Below are positions 25,098 to 32,428 of a DNA stretch of 49,691 bases, piece after piece. Under the pieces are notes generated by a model. That model did not search any database. It saw nothing but the letters and a program-made list of their open reading frames with translations, and had not been told where the DNA came from. Source of the DNA: Rhodobacteraceae bacterium EhC02 (GTDB taxonomy: Bacteria; Pseudomonadota; Alphaproteobacteria; Rhodobacterales; Rhodobacteraceae); assembly GCA_001650895.1 (NCBI GenBank), contig LXYH01000002.1:1-49691 (forward strand), given 5' to 3'. How positions within the stretch are numbered: position 1 is the stretch's first letter; each line of letters opens with the position of its first letter. The position numbers and the translations under genes were made by a program.

Positions 25098-26043
25098 TCA
25101 TGGGCACGCGCATATCGAACCGGATTCTGGCGATCGGCGGGTTGCCATCGCGATCTGGGCGAACGGGCTTCTTACCGTTGCGCAGATCGTCGGGGGCATA
25201 TTCTCGGGTAGTTTGGCACTGATCGCCGATGCGCTGCACAACTTTTCCGATATGGCCTCGCTTGTCATTGCCTTCGCCGCACGCAAGATCGCGCGCCGCC
25301 CAGCCGATGAGCGCATGACCTTCGGCTATGGTCGGGTCGAAATCGTCGCAGCCCTGGTTAACTACACCACCCTGATTTTGATCGGCTTCTACCTGATCTA
25401 CGAAGGTGGCATGCGCATGATTGATCCACCCGAAGTCATGGGTTGGACCGTCGTCATTCTCGGTGGAATTGCGCTTGTGGTCGACACGCTGACCGCAATG
25501 CTGACCTATTCGATGCAGAAGGGCAGCGTGAACATCCGCGCGCTTTTCCTGCATAACCTGTCGGACGCGCTTGCTTCGGTCGCGGTTATCGTCGCTGGGT
25601 CGCTGATCATCCTTTACGACATGCGTTGGGTCGATCCTGCCATCACCATCGGCATCGCCATCTACATCCTGTATCTGTCTTTCACTGAAATAGGCGGCCC
25701 AATCCGAACCCTGATGCTCGGGAGCCCGCCGGACATCGACAACGAGGCCGTCGTCGAAGCGATGCGGAAAGTCGAAGGCGTCGCCGACGTCCACCACGTC
25801 CATCTCTGGCAAATGCAAGAGCACGAGGCTGCGCTCGACTGCCATGTCGTCGTGGCAGCCGAGGGGTGGTCGAAGATTGAAGAGATCAAGAGCGCGATCA
25901 AGAAGCGGCTGAAGGGAGAATTCGGCATCAGCCATTCCAGCCTCGAATTCGAGCACGAGGATCGCGCTCATCAGAACGCCGATCTCTATGGTCACGGTAA
26001 TTCGAGAGATGGGGAGGAAACTCATACTCACGAAAAAAGATAA
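25087..26043 (+). CDS. CDF-family divalent metal exporter (CzcD/ZitB-like)
   Basis: This 318-residue protein has a His-rich start ('MPHDHGHAH'), six membrane helices and both canonical CDF metal sites: 'LIADALHNFSDM' and 'LFLHNLSDALASV'. The C-terminal cytoplasmic domain contains 'VEGVADVHHVHLWQM', and the tail is again His-rich. It exchanges Zn, Cd or Co for protons across the inner membrane. It overlaps the transglutaminase-like gene and is translated with it. The TCCTCAT hairpin at 26050 follows the stop. Confidence 0.92.
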   Translation: MPHDHGHAHIEPDSGDRRVAIAIWANGLLTVAQIVGGIFSGSLALIADALHNFSDMASLVIAFAARKIARRPADERMTFGYGRVEIVAALVNYTTLILIGFYLIYEGGMRMIDPPEVMGWTVVILGGIALVVDTLTAMLTYSMQKGSVNIRALFLHNLSDALASVAVIVAGSLIILYDMRWVDPAITIGIAIYILYLSFTEIGGPIRTLMLGSPPDIDNEAVVEAMRKVEGVADVHHVHLWQMQEHEAALDCHVVVAAEGWSKIEEIKSAIKKRLKGEFGISHSSLEFEHEDRAHQNADLYGHGNSRDGEETHTHEKR

Positions 26044-26049
26044 CCGAGC

Positions 26050-26070
26050 ATGAGGATATCATTTCCTCAT
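26050..26070 (+). terminator. Hairpin after the CDF gene
   Basis: ATGAGGA (26050-26056) and TCCTCAT (26064-26070) form a 7-bp stem with a 7-base loop, seven bases past the CDF stop. There is only a weak T-stretch after it, so termination is plausible but unproven. Confidence 0.45.
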
Positions 26071-26083
26071 TTGCGACGGCAAG

Positions 26084-26103
26084 TTGACGTCGACCAACGT
26101 CAA
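26084..26103. promoter_or_regulatory. Inverted repeat TTGACGT/ACGTCAA
   Basis: Perfect 7-bp arms (26084-26090 and 26097-26103) are separated by six bases. It may be an operator or a second hairpin; no matching regulator is identified. Confidence 0.4.
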
Positions 26104-26166
26104 GTGGACTGATGAACCTTTGCATGAGCAACTGGCTGCGAAGGGCAGTAGCGAAGGTCTGAGGCG

Positions 26167-26185
26167 GATACACTACAGGTGTATC
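26167..26185. promoter_or_regulatory. Inverted repeat GATACAC/GTGTATC
   Basis: Perfect 7-bp arms flank a five-base centre (TACAG). It lies about 24 bases upstream of the CueR-like promoter at 26209, in the right place for a second operator of the copper module. Confidence 0.45.
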
Positions 26186-26208
26186 ACGTCCAAGTTACAG
26201 AATGTCAC

Positions 26209-26239
26209 TTGACCTCCCCTTGCTGGAAGGTTGTAGCAG
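26209..26239 (+). promoter_or_regulatory. CueR-type copper promoter
   Basis: TTGACC (26209-26214) and TAGCAG (26234-26239) are 19 bp apart. The dyad is ACCTCCC-N6-GGAAGGT, and from memory the core CCCCTTGCTGGAAGGTT is that of the E. coli copA promoter recognised by CueR. Transcription should start near 26246, next to the ATG at 26247. Confidence 0.85.
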
Positions 26240-26246
26240 TAACTGT

Positions 26247-26600
26247 ATGACCTGCGTTTTTCGCCTTGTTTTGATTCTCATGCTGACCTTCGGTGCAGTG
26301 ACTGCGCCGGATATGTCGTCGGCCAGTATGTCAATCACGGCTATGGCGCAGATGGAACCCACCGAAAGCGCCGATGGCCTCTGCAATGGTTGCGATCCCG
26401 CTGGATTTGCTGACGGTACTGCCTGTGAACGTGGGTGTCCTGTTCCTTGCGGCTCCAGCGGTACGGCTGGCCTCCTTGCCAAGATGCCGTCAGAGCGGCT
26501 CGCGATGCCCTTTGGTACTGCCATCCGGGGTGCCGAACCTTTGATCCTAGTCGGCGCAAATCCGTCGCTTGATCCGTTCCCTCCCAAACTGCCTGTCTGA
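26247..26600 (+). CDS. Exported Cys-containing protein of unknown function
   Basis: This 117-residue protein begins 'MTCVFRLVLILMLTFGAV', a signal peptide or anchor. The mature region contains 'LCNGCDPAGFADGTACERGC', a cluster of Cys residues likely to bind metal or form disulfides, and a C-terminus 'DPFPPKLPV'. I do not recognise the family. It is first behind the CueR-type promoter and 90 bases ahead of the copper oxidase gene. A longer frame from 26202 overlaps the promoter and is unlikely. The predicted transcription start nearly coincides with the ATG, so the message may be leaderless. Confidence 0.65.
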   Translation: MTCVFRLVLILMLTFGAVTAPDMSSASMSITAMAQMEPTESADGLCNGCDPAGFADGTACERGCPVPCGSSGTAGLLAKMPSERLAMPFGTAIRGAEPLILVGANPSLDPFPPKLPV

Positions 26601-26690
26601 ACCTGATACCGGCCTCGCCTGCTGCGAGGCCTGATTGTTGCCTTGGCCGAAGCTGGCTGAGTGCGACCCTTTCAGATCAAGGCAGTTGCG

Positions 26691-28130
26691 ATGATTCTCC
26701 ACAGACCGATTTCACGAAGGCACGTGCTTCGCACAGGTGCCGCATTCACAACCCTATCCGCTCTATCACCTGCACGAATGGCAATGGCCGATCCAACTGG
26801 GGACCCATTCGTCCTACGCGCGGCATCCGGACAGGCCGCCCTGCGCCCGTCACCATACGGCCCGACTAATGTCTGGAGCTATAACGGGTCCGTCCCCGGC
26901 CCTGAAATTAGGGTCCGGCGGGGCGACCGCGTGCGGGTTCTGGCTCAGAATGGGTTGGATGAAGGGACCACAATCCACTGGCATGGCATTCGCACGTCCA
27001 ATGCGATGGACGGAGTGCCGTTCCTCACGCAGGACCCGATCCCGGTTGATGGCGATTTTCTCTACGAGTTCGATGCGCTGGATGCGGGCACGTTCTGGTA
27101 CCATCCGCACCAGCGCAGTTCGGAACAGGTCGGACGCGGCCTTTACGGGCCACTGATCGTCGAGGAAGCGGACCCGATCCGCGTGGATCGTGACCTGACC
27201 TGGATGCTGGACGACTGGCGCATGACCCGGGACGGGCAAATTGCGGATGACTTCGGCAACCGCCACGACGCGACGCACGGCGGTCGTATTGGTAATTCCG
27301 TGACCATCAACGGCCAGATACCCGACCGCATCGCGGTGCGGTCCGGTGAGCGCATCCGCTTGCGGCTAGTCAATGCGGCGAACGCGCGGATATTCGGGCT
27401 GGATTTCGGTGGTCTTGCACCGGTTGTGGTCGCTTTGGACGGTCAACCCGTGACTCCCCATGCCCCTGACAGCGATATTGTGGTGATCGGACCAGCCATG
27501 CGTGTTGATCTGGTGATCGACATGACTGGCAAGCCCGGAGAAGTCGTCACCGTCACCGATGTGTTCTACGACGGCCTCGAATACCGTCTGGTCGACCTCG
27601 TCTATGGGCCTGACAGGCTGCGGGACAGTGTGCCGGATTGGTCGATGGACCTGCGACCCAACCCGTTGGCGGAACCGGACATGGCGTCGGCCGCGCGACA
27701 TCAGATCGTCTTCAACGGCGGAATGATGGGGCAGATGATGATGGGCGGCGGCATGGGGTCGATGATGGGCCAGATGCGCGAAGGAAACATGTGGTTCATC
27801 AACGGCGAAGCCGCGACGGGTCACATGATGGACCCGTTGCTGGTCCTGCCGCAGGGCACGTCGCACGTGTTCGAGATGGATAATCGCACGGCTTGGCACC
27901 ATCCGATCCATTTTCATGGACATTCGTTCCGTGTGATCGCCCGCAACGGACAACCGACTCGGTATCGCGAATGGCAGGACACCGTCCTGATGGCACCCGA
28001 AGAACGGGTCGAGATCGCGTTCGTCGCGGACAACCCAGGCGACTGGATGTTCCACTGTCACATCCTGGAACACCAGGCGGCGGGCATGATGGGCGTCATC
28101 AGTGTCGATCCTGACACGACCAAAACCTGA
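26691..28130 (+). CDS. Multicopper oxidase, Tat-exported (CopA/CueO-like)
   Basis: This 479-residue periplasmic oxidase starts with a twin-arginine signal ('ISRRHVLRTGAAF'). All four copper-binding segments are present: 'TIHWHG', 'FWYHPHQRS', 'HPIHFHGHSFRV' and 'HCHILEHQAAGMM', so it can hold type 1, 2 and 3 coppers. A Met-rich insert ('GGMMGQMMMGGGMGSMMGQM') before the third motif suggests extra Cu(I) sites. It probably oxidises toxic Cu(I). The ATG at 26691 was chosen to start just before the Tat motif. The truncated paralogue is at 4636. Confidence 0.93.
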   Translation: MILHRPISRRHVLRTGAAFTTLSALSPARMAMADPTGDPFVLRAASGQAALRPSPYGPTNVWSYNGSVPGPEIRVRRGDRVRVLAQNGLDEGTTIHWHGIRTSNAMDGVPFLTQDPIPVDGDFLYEFDALDAGTFWYHPHQRSSEQVGRGLYGPLIVEEADPIRVDRDLTWMLDDWRMTRDGQIADDFGNRHDATHGGRIGNSVTINGQIPDRIAVRSGERIRLRLVNAANARIFGLDFGGLAPVVVALDGQPVTPHAPDSDIVVIGPAMRVDLVIDMTGKPGEVVTVTDVFYDGLEYRLVDLVYGPDRLRDSVPDWSMDLRPNPLAEPDMASAARHQIVFNGGMMGQMMMGGGMGSMMGQMREGNMWFINGEAATGHMMDPLLVLPQGTSHVFEMDNRTAWHHPIHFHGHSFRVIARNGQPTRYREWQDTVLMAPEERVEIAFVADNPGDWMFHCHILEHQAAGMMGVISVDPDTTKT

Positions 28131-28168
28131 AAACTCACAGATCACTGACGACGGAAGGGAAAGAACCG

Positions 28169-28624
28169 ATGAAAAAGATACTTGGATTTGCCAGCCTCGG
28201 CACCGCAGGTGCTGCCGCTGTCCTTGCGATGAGCCTGAATGCCGCACCGGTCGCCGCGCAGGAGGTCACGCTCTACAAGAACCCGCAATGCGGATGCTGC
28301 GAAAGCTACGCGGACTATCTGCGGGAGAACGGTTTCACGGTGGAGGTGAAACCGACCCACGATTTGGCGCAGATCAGCCGCGAGGCTGGTATCCCGGACG
28401 ATTTTCAGGGCTGCCATACCGCCTTTCTGGACGATTACGTTGTCAGCGGTCACGTGCCGATCGATGTCGTCAACAGGCTGCTCGAAGAGCTTCCGGAAAT
28501 TGCCGGTGTGACCCTTCCCGGTATGCCGATGGGGTCGCCGGGTATGGGCGGCGCAAAACAGGAGCCGTTCAAGATTTACACCGTCGAGGAAGGTGTGAGC
28601 CCGACCGTATATGCGGTCGAATGA
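28169..28624 (+). CDS. DUF411 periplasmic metal-binding protein
   Basis: This 151-residue protein has a signal peptide ending near 'VAAQE' (residue 31) and the DUF411 core 'VTLYKNPQCGCCESYADYL' (CGCC), 'FQGCHTAFLDDYVVSGHVP' and 'LPGMPMGSPGMGG'. It follows the copper oxidase with its own ribosome-binding site (GGAAGGGA). It is the nearest relative in this window of the copy at 6287, which sits in the same module order. Confidence 0.87.
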   Translation: MKKILGFASLGTAGAAAVLAMSLNAAPVAAQEVTLYKNPQCGCCESYADYLRENGFTVEVKPTHDLAQISREAGIPDDFQGCHTAFLDDYVVSGHVPIDVVNRLLEELPEIAGVTLPGMPMGSPGMGGAKQEPFKIYTVEEGVSPTVYAVE

Positions 28625-28681
28625 TCAATTACGCGGTCTGGTGCGAACCCGTGCCAGATCGGCTTCAAGGGAAAACAAAGG

Positions 28682-28825
28682 ATGAATTGTATGATGATGA
28701 ACGGTGAAATGATGGGCGGCGGCATGATGATCGCGATGGGCCTCGTCTGGTTGCTGATCGTGGGGGTGCTGGTGCTCGCGGCGATCGCATTGGTCAAATA
28801 CATTCGCTCGGACAGCGGAAAATAG
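28682..28825 (+). CDS. Met-rich small membrane protein (47 aa)
   Basis: This 47-codon frame starts at ATG 28682 and reads 'MNCMMMNGEMMGGGMMIAMG', then a single transmembrane helix and the tail 'KYIRSDSGK'. The N-terminal methionine cluster plus one cysteine is typical of Cu(I)-binding segments. It lies between the DUF411 and cytochrome genes with consistent spacing. It is too short for usual gene finders, but the composition and context support it. Confidence 0.7.
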   Translation: MNCMMMNGEMMGGGMMIAMGLVWLLIVGVLVLAAIALVKYIRSDSGK

Positions 28826-28837
28826 AAATGCGCCGAA

Positions 28838-28996
28838 ATGCGGACTAAAGGTGCCAGCAGCGGCGACAGCCTGTTGTCGATGGGGTTGGTCTGGGCGCTT
28901 TGCGTCCTGCTTGTCCTGTCGTTGCTCGCGGCACTCATCGTCCTCTGTAGGTGGCTCGCAATAAGAAGGCGGAAACTTAGTGAAAAACACGATTAG
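28838..28996 (+). CDS. Small membrane protein (52 aa)
   Basis: Starting at ATG 28838, this frame encodes a short hydrophilic N-terminus ('MRTKGASSGDSLL'), one hydrophobic helix with two cysteines, and a basic tail ('RRRKLSEKHD'). It overlaps the cytochrome start (GTG 28980) by 17 bases, so translation may be coupled. Family unknown. It resembles its upstream neighbour in size and topology, perhaps forming a pair. Confidence 0.55.
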   Translation: MRTKGASSGDSLLSMGLVWALCVLLVLSLLAALIVLCRWLAIRRRKLSEKHD

Positions 28997-29405
28997 GCTC
29001 TCGGCTGTCCTGCTCGCCACAACGGTTTTGCCCGTAGCGGCGCAGAGCGACGTGCGCATGGGTGAGCGCCTCTATCAAGAGAATTGCGCCAGTTGCCATG
29101 GGGCGAACCTGCAAGGGCAACCTGAATGGCGCACACGATTGCCGAGCGGCAAGTTGCCTGCCCCACCGCACGACGCCTCCGGCCATACCTGGCATCACCC
29201 CGACCGCATATTGTTCGACATCGTGAAACACGGACCGGCGGCGATTGTCGGGAACGGCTACGAAAGCGACATGCCCGGATATGAGGGCGTACTGACAGAC
29301 GGTGAGATCACGGCAATCATCGACTACATCAAGAGCACATGGCCCGACCGGGTTCGCGCGTCGCAGGAAAGCCGCACCCTCGCGGATGAGCAGGCGCAGC
29401 CATGA
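28980..29405 (+). CDS. Exported c-type cytochrome
   Basis: This 141-residue protein starts at GTG with a signal peptide ending at 'VAAQS' (about residue 23). It has one haem motif CASCH (C36, C39, H40) and the probable Met ligand in 'YESDMPGYEGVLTDGEI'. It is closely similar to the cytochrome at 6771, including 'ANLQGQPEW' and 'HTWHHPDRILF'. It probably works as the electron partner of the copper oxidase in this module. It overlaps the next gene by ATGA. Confidence 0.87.
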   Translation: MKNTIRLSAVLLATTVLPVAAQSDVRMGERLYQENCASCHGANLQGQPEWRTRLPSGKLPAPPHDASGHTWHHPDRILFDIVKHGPAAIVGNGYESDMPGYEGVLTDGEITAIIDYIKSTWPDRVRASQESRTLADEQAQP

Positions 29406-29998
29406 CGCAAGAGGTCGTCGGCAAAACCGAACCCGTATCACGGCGCAGAATCTCCGGGTTCTTGCTGGTGCCGCTGATAGCTTTTGCCCTCATGGTCCTG
29501 TTCGGTTGGGGGCTTTTCAGGGGTGGCGACGACTTGCCGTCGGCACTTCTCGGCAAACCCGTGCCCGACTTCGCGCTGCCCCCGGTGCTCGGCCGAGAAG
29601 AAGGTCTTTCGACGCAGGACCTGATCGGACACGTGTCACTGGTGAACGTCTTCGCCTCGTGGTGTGTGCCCTGCCGTGCCGAACACCCGTTGTTCATGGA
29701 GTTGAGTGCAACCGGTGAGGTGCCGCTCTACGGAATCAACTACAAGGACCCGCCCGATCAGGCGCGCGCCTGGCTCGACGAGTTGGGTGATCCCTACGCG
29801 CGCATCGGGGCCGACATCAACGGACGCGCCGGTATCGAATGGGGCGTCTATGGCGTGCCCGAAACCTACGTCATCGCGCCCGACGGCACCATCGCCTACC
29901 GCCATGTTGGTCCGATCACACGAGCAATCCTGCAGGAAACGCTGCTGCCGATCGTCCGTGACCACAAAACCCAATCCGCCAAGGAGAAAACGCCATGA
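29402..29998 (+). CDS. DsbE/CcmG-like thioredoxin protein
   Basis: This 198-residue membrane-anchored protein (helix ~18-38) has the DsbE pattern: 'GKPVPDFALPP', the active site 'VFASWCVPCRAEHPLF', and 'GVYGVPETYVIAPDGTIAYR'. DsbE proteins reduce the haem-binding cysteines of apocytochrome c, fitting its place directly after a cytochrome c gene (ATGA overlap). It also overlaps the TlpA-like gene by four bases. Confidence 0.9.
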   Translation: MTQEVVGKTEPVSRRRISGFLLVPLIAFALMVLFGWGLFRGGDDLPSALLGKPVPDFALPPVLGREEGLSTQDLIGHVSLVNVFASWCVPCRAEHPLFMELSATGEVPLYGINYKDPPDQARAWLDELGDPYARIGADINGRAGIEWGVYGVPETYVIAPDGTIAYRHVGPITRAILQETLLPIVRDHKTQSAKEKTP

Positions 29999-30507
29999 AA
30001 AATCTGAAACCGCCGCTGATCGCCTGGGCACTGTCCGTCGGCGCGGCTTTCGCGACACCGCAAGGGTTTGCACTTCACGACACCCCGCAGCCTGTCGCCA
30101 ATGTGCGCTACGAGAAAGATGACGGCAGCCGCGGAGACATGGAAGATTTTCGCGGCAAAGTGATCCTCGTGAATGTTTGGGCAACCTGGTGCGTCCCCTG
30201 CCGCGAAGAGATGCCGACGCTCGATGCGCTTCAGGCGGAACTTGGCGGCGACGACTTCGAAGTGGTTGCCCTTTCCATCGACCGGGCCGGATCACAAATC
30301 GTTCGGCGTTTCTACGACGAGATCGGTGTCACCAATCTCAATATGTATGTCGACCAGACCATGCTTTCGATGACCGCGCTGCGCACCGTTGGCCTGCCGA
30401 CGACGATCCTGATCGACGCGCAGGGGCGGGAGCTCGGGCGACTGGTCGGCCCGGCCGAATGGGATGATCCCGAGATGGTGTCCTTTTTGCGAAGCTTTAT
30501 TGAATGA
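29995..30507 (+). CDS. TlpA-family thioredoxin-like protein
   Basis: This 170-residue protein has a signal peptide (to about 'GFALHD') and a thioredoxin fold with 'NVWATWCVPCREEMPTLDAL' and the cis-Pro region 'TVGLPTTILIDAQGRELGR'. TlpA-type reductases keep CuA-site or Sco cysteines reduced, or serve cytochrome maturation. It is the second reductase in tandem, so the cluster carries a dedicated thiol system. Confidence 0.9.
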   Translation: MKNLKPPLIAWALSVGAAFATPQGFALHDTPQPVANVRYEKDDGSRGDMEDFRGKVILVNVWATWCVPCREEMPTLDALQAELGGDDFEVVALSIDRAGSQIVRRFYDEIGVTNLNMYVDQTMLSMTALRTVGLPTTILIDAQGRELGRLVGPAEWDDPEMVSFLRSFIE

Positions 30508-30534
30508 ATCCCAGCAAAAGTCCACTGCTCACCC

Positions 30535-30565
30535 TTGACCTTCCAGTTACTGGAATGACTAGCTT
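30535..30565 (+). promoter_or_regulatory. CueR-type copper promoter
   Basis: TTGACC (30535-30540) and TAGCTT (30560-30565) are 19 bp apart. The spacer holds the perfect palindrome TTCCAGTTACTGGAA (30541-30555). It drives the gene at 30590 and probably the following ones. Confidence 0.88.
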
Positions 30566-30589
30566 TTAATCATCGAAAGGACTTTCCGG

Positions 30590-30871
30590 ATGACCGAAAT
30601 ATCACCTTCCAACATTGCGGGTGCCGCCAACATCGAAAGCGCAGGAAATTGGCCCCGGTGGTTGACGCGCAGACGATTGCTGTTCGTCGGTGCGGCAACC
30701 GTGATGGGGGGCGGCATGGCCCTGAACTGGGGATGGCTCACCGCGATCGGGCTCGCGCCTGTTCTGGTCTCGCTGGCCCCCTGTGCCGCGATGTGCGGCC
30801 TGGGTCTGTGCATGAAGGGCGGGTCTGGAAAGGGATGCTCCAACTCGCCGGACGGGGCGTCTCCCGACTGA
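30590..30871 (+). CDS. Cys-rich small membrane protein
   Basis: This 93-residue protein has two hydrophobic segments after a basic 'WLTRRRLLFVGA', ending with a Cys-rich stretch ('LAPCAAMCGLGLCMKGGSGK'). No known family. The cysteines in a membrane-proximal position suggest metal binding. It is first behind a clear CueR-type promoter, so it is probably copper-induced; this is inference. Confidence 0.65.
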   Translation: MTEISPSNIAGAANIESAGNWPRWLTRRRLLFVGAATVMGGGMALNWGWLTAIGLAPVLVSLAPCAAMCGLGLCMKGGSGKGCSNSPDGASPD

Positions 30872-30911
30872 GTTCTTTCGATAACCACACGATCAACCCA
30901 AGGAGAAAACC

Positions 30912-31184
30912 ATGAGAAAAACACTTACAACTTTCGTCGTTGCGACGGCCCTTACCGCAAGTGCATTTGCCGTCAGCGCCCAGGAACAGACCACGCCGGA
31001 AACGGGCGAAATGAGGCAGAATGAGGGGGCCATGCAAGGCGGCATGATGGACGGCGACATGATGGGCATGATGAAGATGATGGCCGAAATGAAACCCATG
31101 ATGGAAGCCTGCACCGAGATGATGGCGTCCATGACCGAGAATATGGACGGCGGCATGATGCCGTCGGAAAAGTCTGACGGCTAG
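30912..31184 (+). CDS. Met-rich periplasmic protein
   Basis: This 90-residue protein has a signal peptide ending at 'VSAQE' (residue ~24). The mature chain is rich in methionine: 'GGMMDGDMMGMMKMMAEMKP' and 'ENMDGGMMPSE'. It probably sequesters Cu(I) through thioether sulfur in the periplasm. It has an AAGGAG site just upstream of the ATG. A hairpin follows the stop. Confidence 0.75.
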   Translation: MRKTLTTFVVATALTASAFAVSAQEQTTPETGEMRQNEGAMQGGMMDGDMMGMMKMMAEMKPMMEACTEMMASMTENMDGGMMPSEKSDG

Positions 31185-31192
31185 ATTTGCCC

Positions 31193-31226
31193 AAATGCCT
31201 GTCGGTAAACGGATCGGCAGGCATTT
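31193..31226 (+). terminator. Hairpin between the Met-rich gene and sco
   Basis: AAATGCCTGTCG (31193-31204) pairs with CGGCAGGCATTT (31215-31226) with one G-T mismatch, over a ten-base loop, and is followed by ATTG. It may attenuate rather than end transcription, since the sco gene starts 19 bases later. Confidence 0.55.
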
Positions 31227-31244
31227 ATTGTAAGGATACAAGAA

Positions 31245-31940
31245 TTGACAGCACTGACACGGCGCGCCGCTTTAGCGATACTCGCGGCCACGATTTCGTC
31301 TCCGGCCTTCGCCAATCATCCGGGGGAAAACCTGGATGCGCGCATGTTCGAGATGGAGCCCTACTTCCAGGCCATCGATGCAGCGCAGGCTCCGAGTTTC
31401 GAATTGCAGGATCCCGAGGGGAATCCTGTGCGCCTGTCGGATTTCAGCGACAAGGTGGTCATCCTTCATTTCATCTATGCCAACTGCCCGGATATCTGCC
31501 CGCTCCATGCGGAAAAGATCGCGGCCATACAGGCCTCGATCAACGACGGGCCGATGAAGGAGCTTGTGCAGTTCATCTCGATCACGACCGATCCTGTGAA
31601 CGACACGCCAGACGTGTTGCGCGATTACTCGGACCGGCATGGGCTCGATCCAAGCAATTGGGTTATTCTAACCAAACGTCCCGATCAGACTGAAAATGCA
31701 ACGCGCGTTCTGGCGCGGGACTATGGGCTGGAGTTCACGATGACCGCCGACAGCGACATGATGATGCACGGAGCGGTCACCCATGTTGTGGACATCGGAG
31801 GGCGGTTCGCTGCAAAATTCCATGGCATGGACTTCAAGAACGTGAACCTGATCCTCTATGTCAGCGAGTTGATCAACAACGCCCAGCATCGACGCCGGGA
31901 GCTCAGCTGGTGGGACCGGCTGACAGGTGTGTTTCAATGA
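31245..31940 (+). CDS. SCO1/SenC-family copper protein
   Basis: This 231-residue protein starts at TTG (AAGGAT upstream) with a signal peptide ending near 'AFANH' (residue 24). It has the Sco copper site CPDIC (C81, C85 in 'YANCPDICPLH') and a C-terminal extension 'HRRRELSWWDRLTGVFQ'. The histidine normally near position 166 is probably in 'MMMHGAVTHVV'. It is the third Sco protein of the window, here with CcdA. Confidence 0.87.
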   Translation: MTALTRRAALAILAATISSPAFANHPGENLDARMFEMEPYFQAIDAAQAPSFELQDPEGNPVRLSDFSDKVVILHFIYANCPDICPLHAEKIAAIQASINDGPMKELVQFISITTDPVNDTPDVLRDYSDRHGLDPSNWVILTKRPDQTENATRVLARDYGLEFTMTADSDMMMHGAVTHVVDIGGRFAAKFHGMDFKNVNLILYVSELINNAQHRRRELSWWDRLTGVFQ

Positions 31941-32428
31941 GTGTCGTCGCGACTGGCGTTAGGCTGTCCTCAACAGACGGAATTTCCCTGACAGCTCTGC
32001 GTCGGTATTTTTCGGTGGTCATCCCGGCCAACTTGATCTGGGAGTTCGCGCATATGCCGCTCTACACGATCTGGAACGAGGGCACCTGGGGTGAGATTGT
32101 CTTCGCAGCCGTCCATTGCACGGGTGGCGATATCCTGATCGCCATGAGCGCGCTGATGCTTGCCCTCATGCTGTCGGGCCGGGGCTGGCCCCTGGTCGCC
32201 TCGACGCGGCGGTCTGTGACCGTCCTGACGGTGGTGTTCGGGCTCGGATACACGCTGTTCAGCGAATGGCTCAACATCGTGATCCGCGCCGCCTGGGCCT
32301 ATTCGGACCTGATGCCAATCATTCCGGTCCTCGATGCGGGCCTGTCACCTGTGTTGCAATGGATCGTGGTCCCGCTGGTCGCGTTCTGGTGGGCCGTGTG
32401 GCCCTTCAGCACCGAGCGTGACGCGTGA
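31937..32428 (+). CDS. Polytopic membrane protein of unknown function
   Basis: This 163-residue protein has about four hydrophobic segments, with 'FSVVIPANLIWEFAHMPLY' in the first and 'VHCTGGDILIAMSALML' in the second. The conserved-looking His, Cys and Met residues in membrane positions suggest metal or haem-related work, but I do not recognise the family. It overlaps sco by four bases and ends on the base where ccdA starts, so it is part of the same operon. Confidence 0.65.
   Translation: MSVVATGVRLSSTDGISLTALRRYFSVVIPANLIWEFAHMPLYTIWNEGTWGEIVFAAVHCTGGDILIAMSALMLALMLSGRGWPLVASTRRSVTVLTVVFGLGYTLFSEWLNIVIRAAWAYSDLMPIIPVLDAGLSPVLQWIVVPLVAFWWAVWPFSTERDA

Noticed and set aside
24748-26031. A 427-codon minus-strand frame opposite the transglutaminase-like and CDF genes
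   Set aside because: It covers two real genes in antisense and has no signal, motif or promoter.
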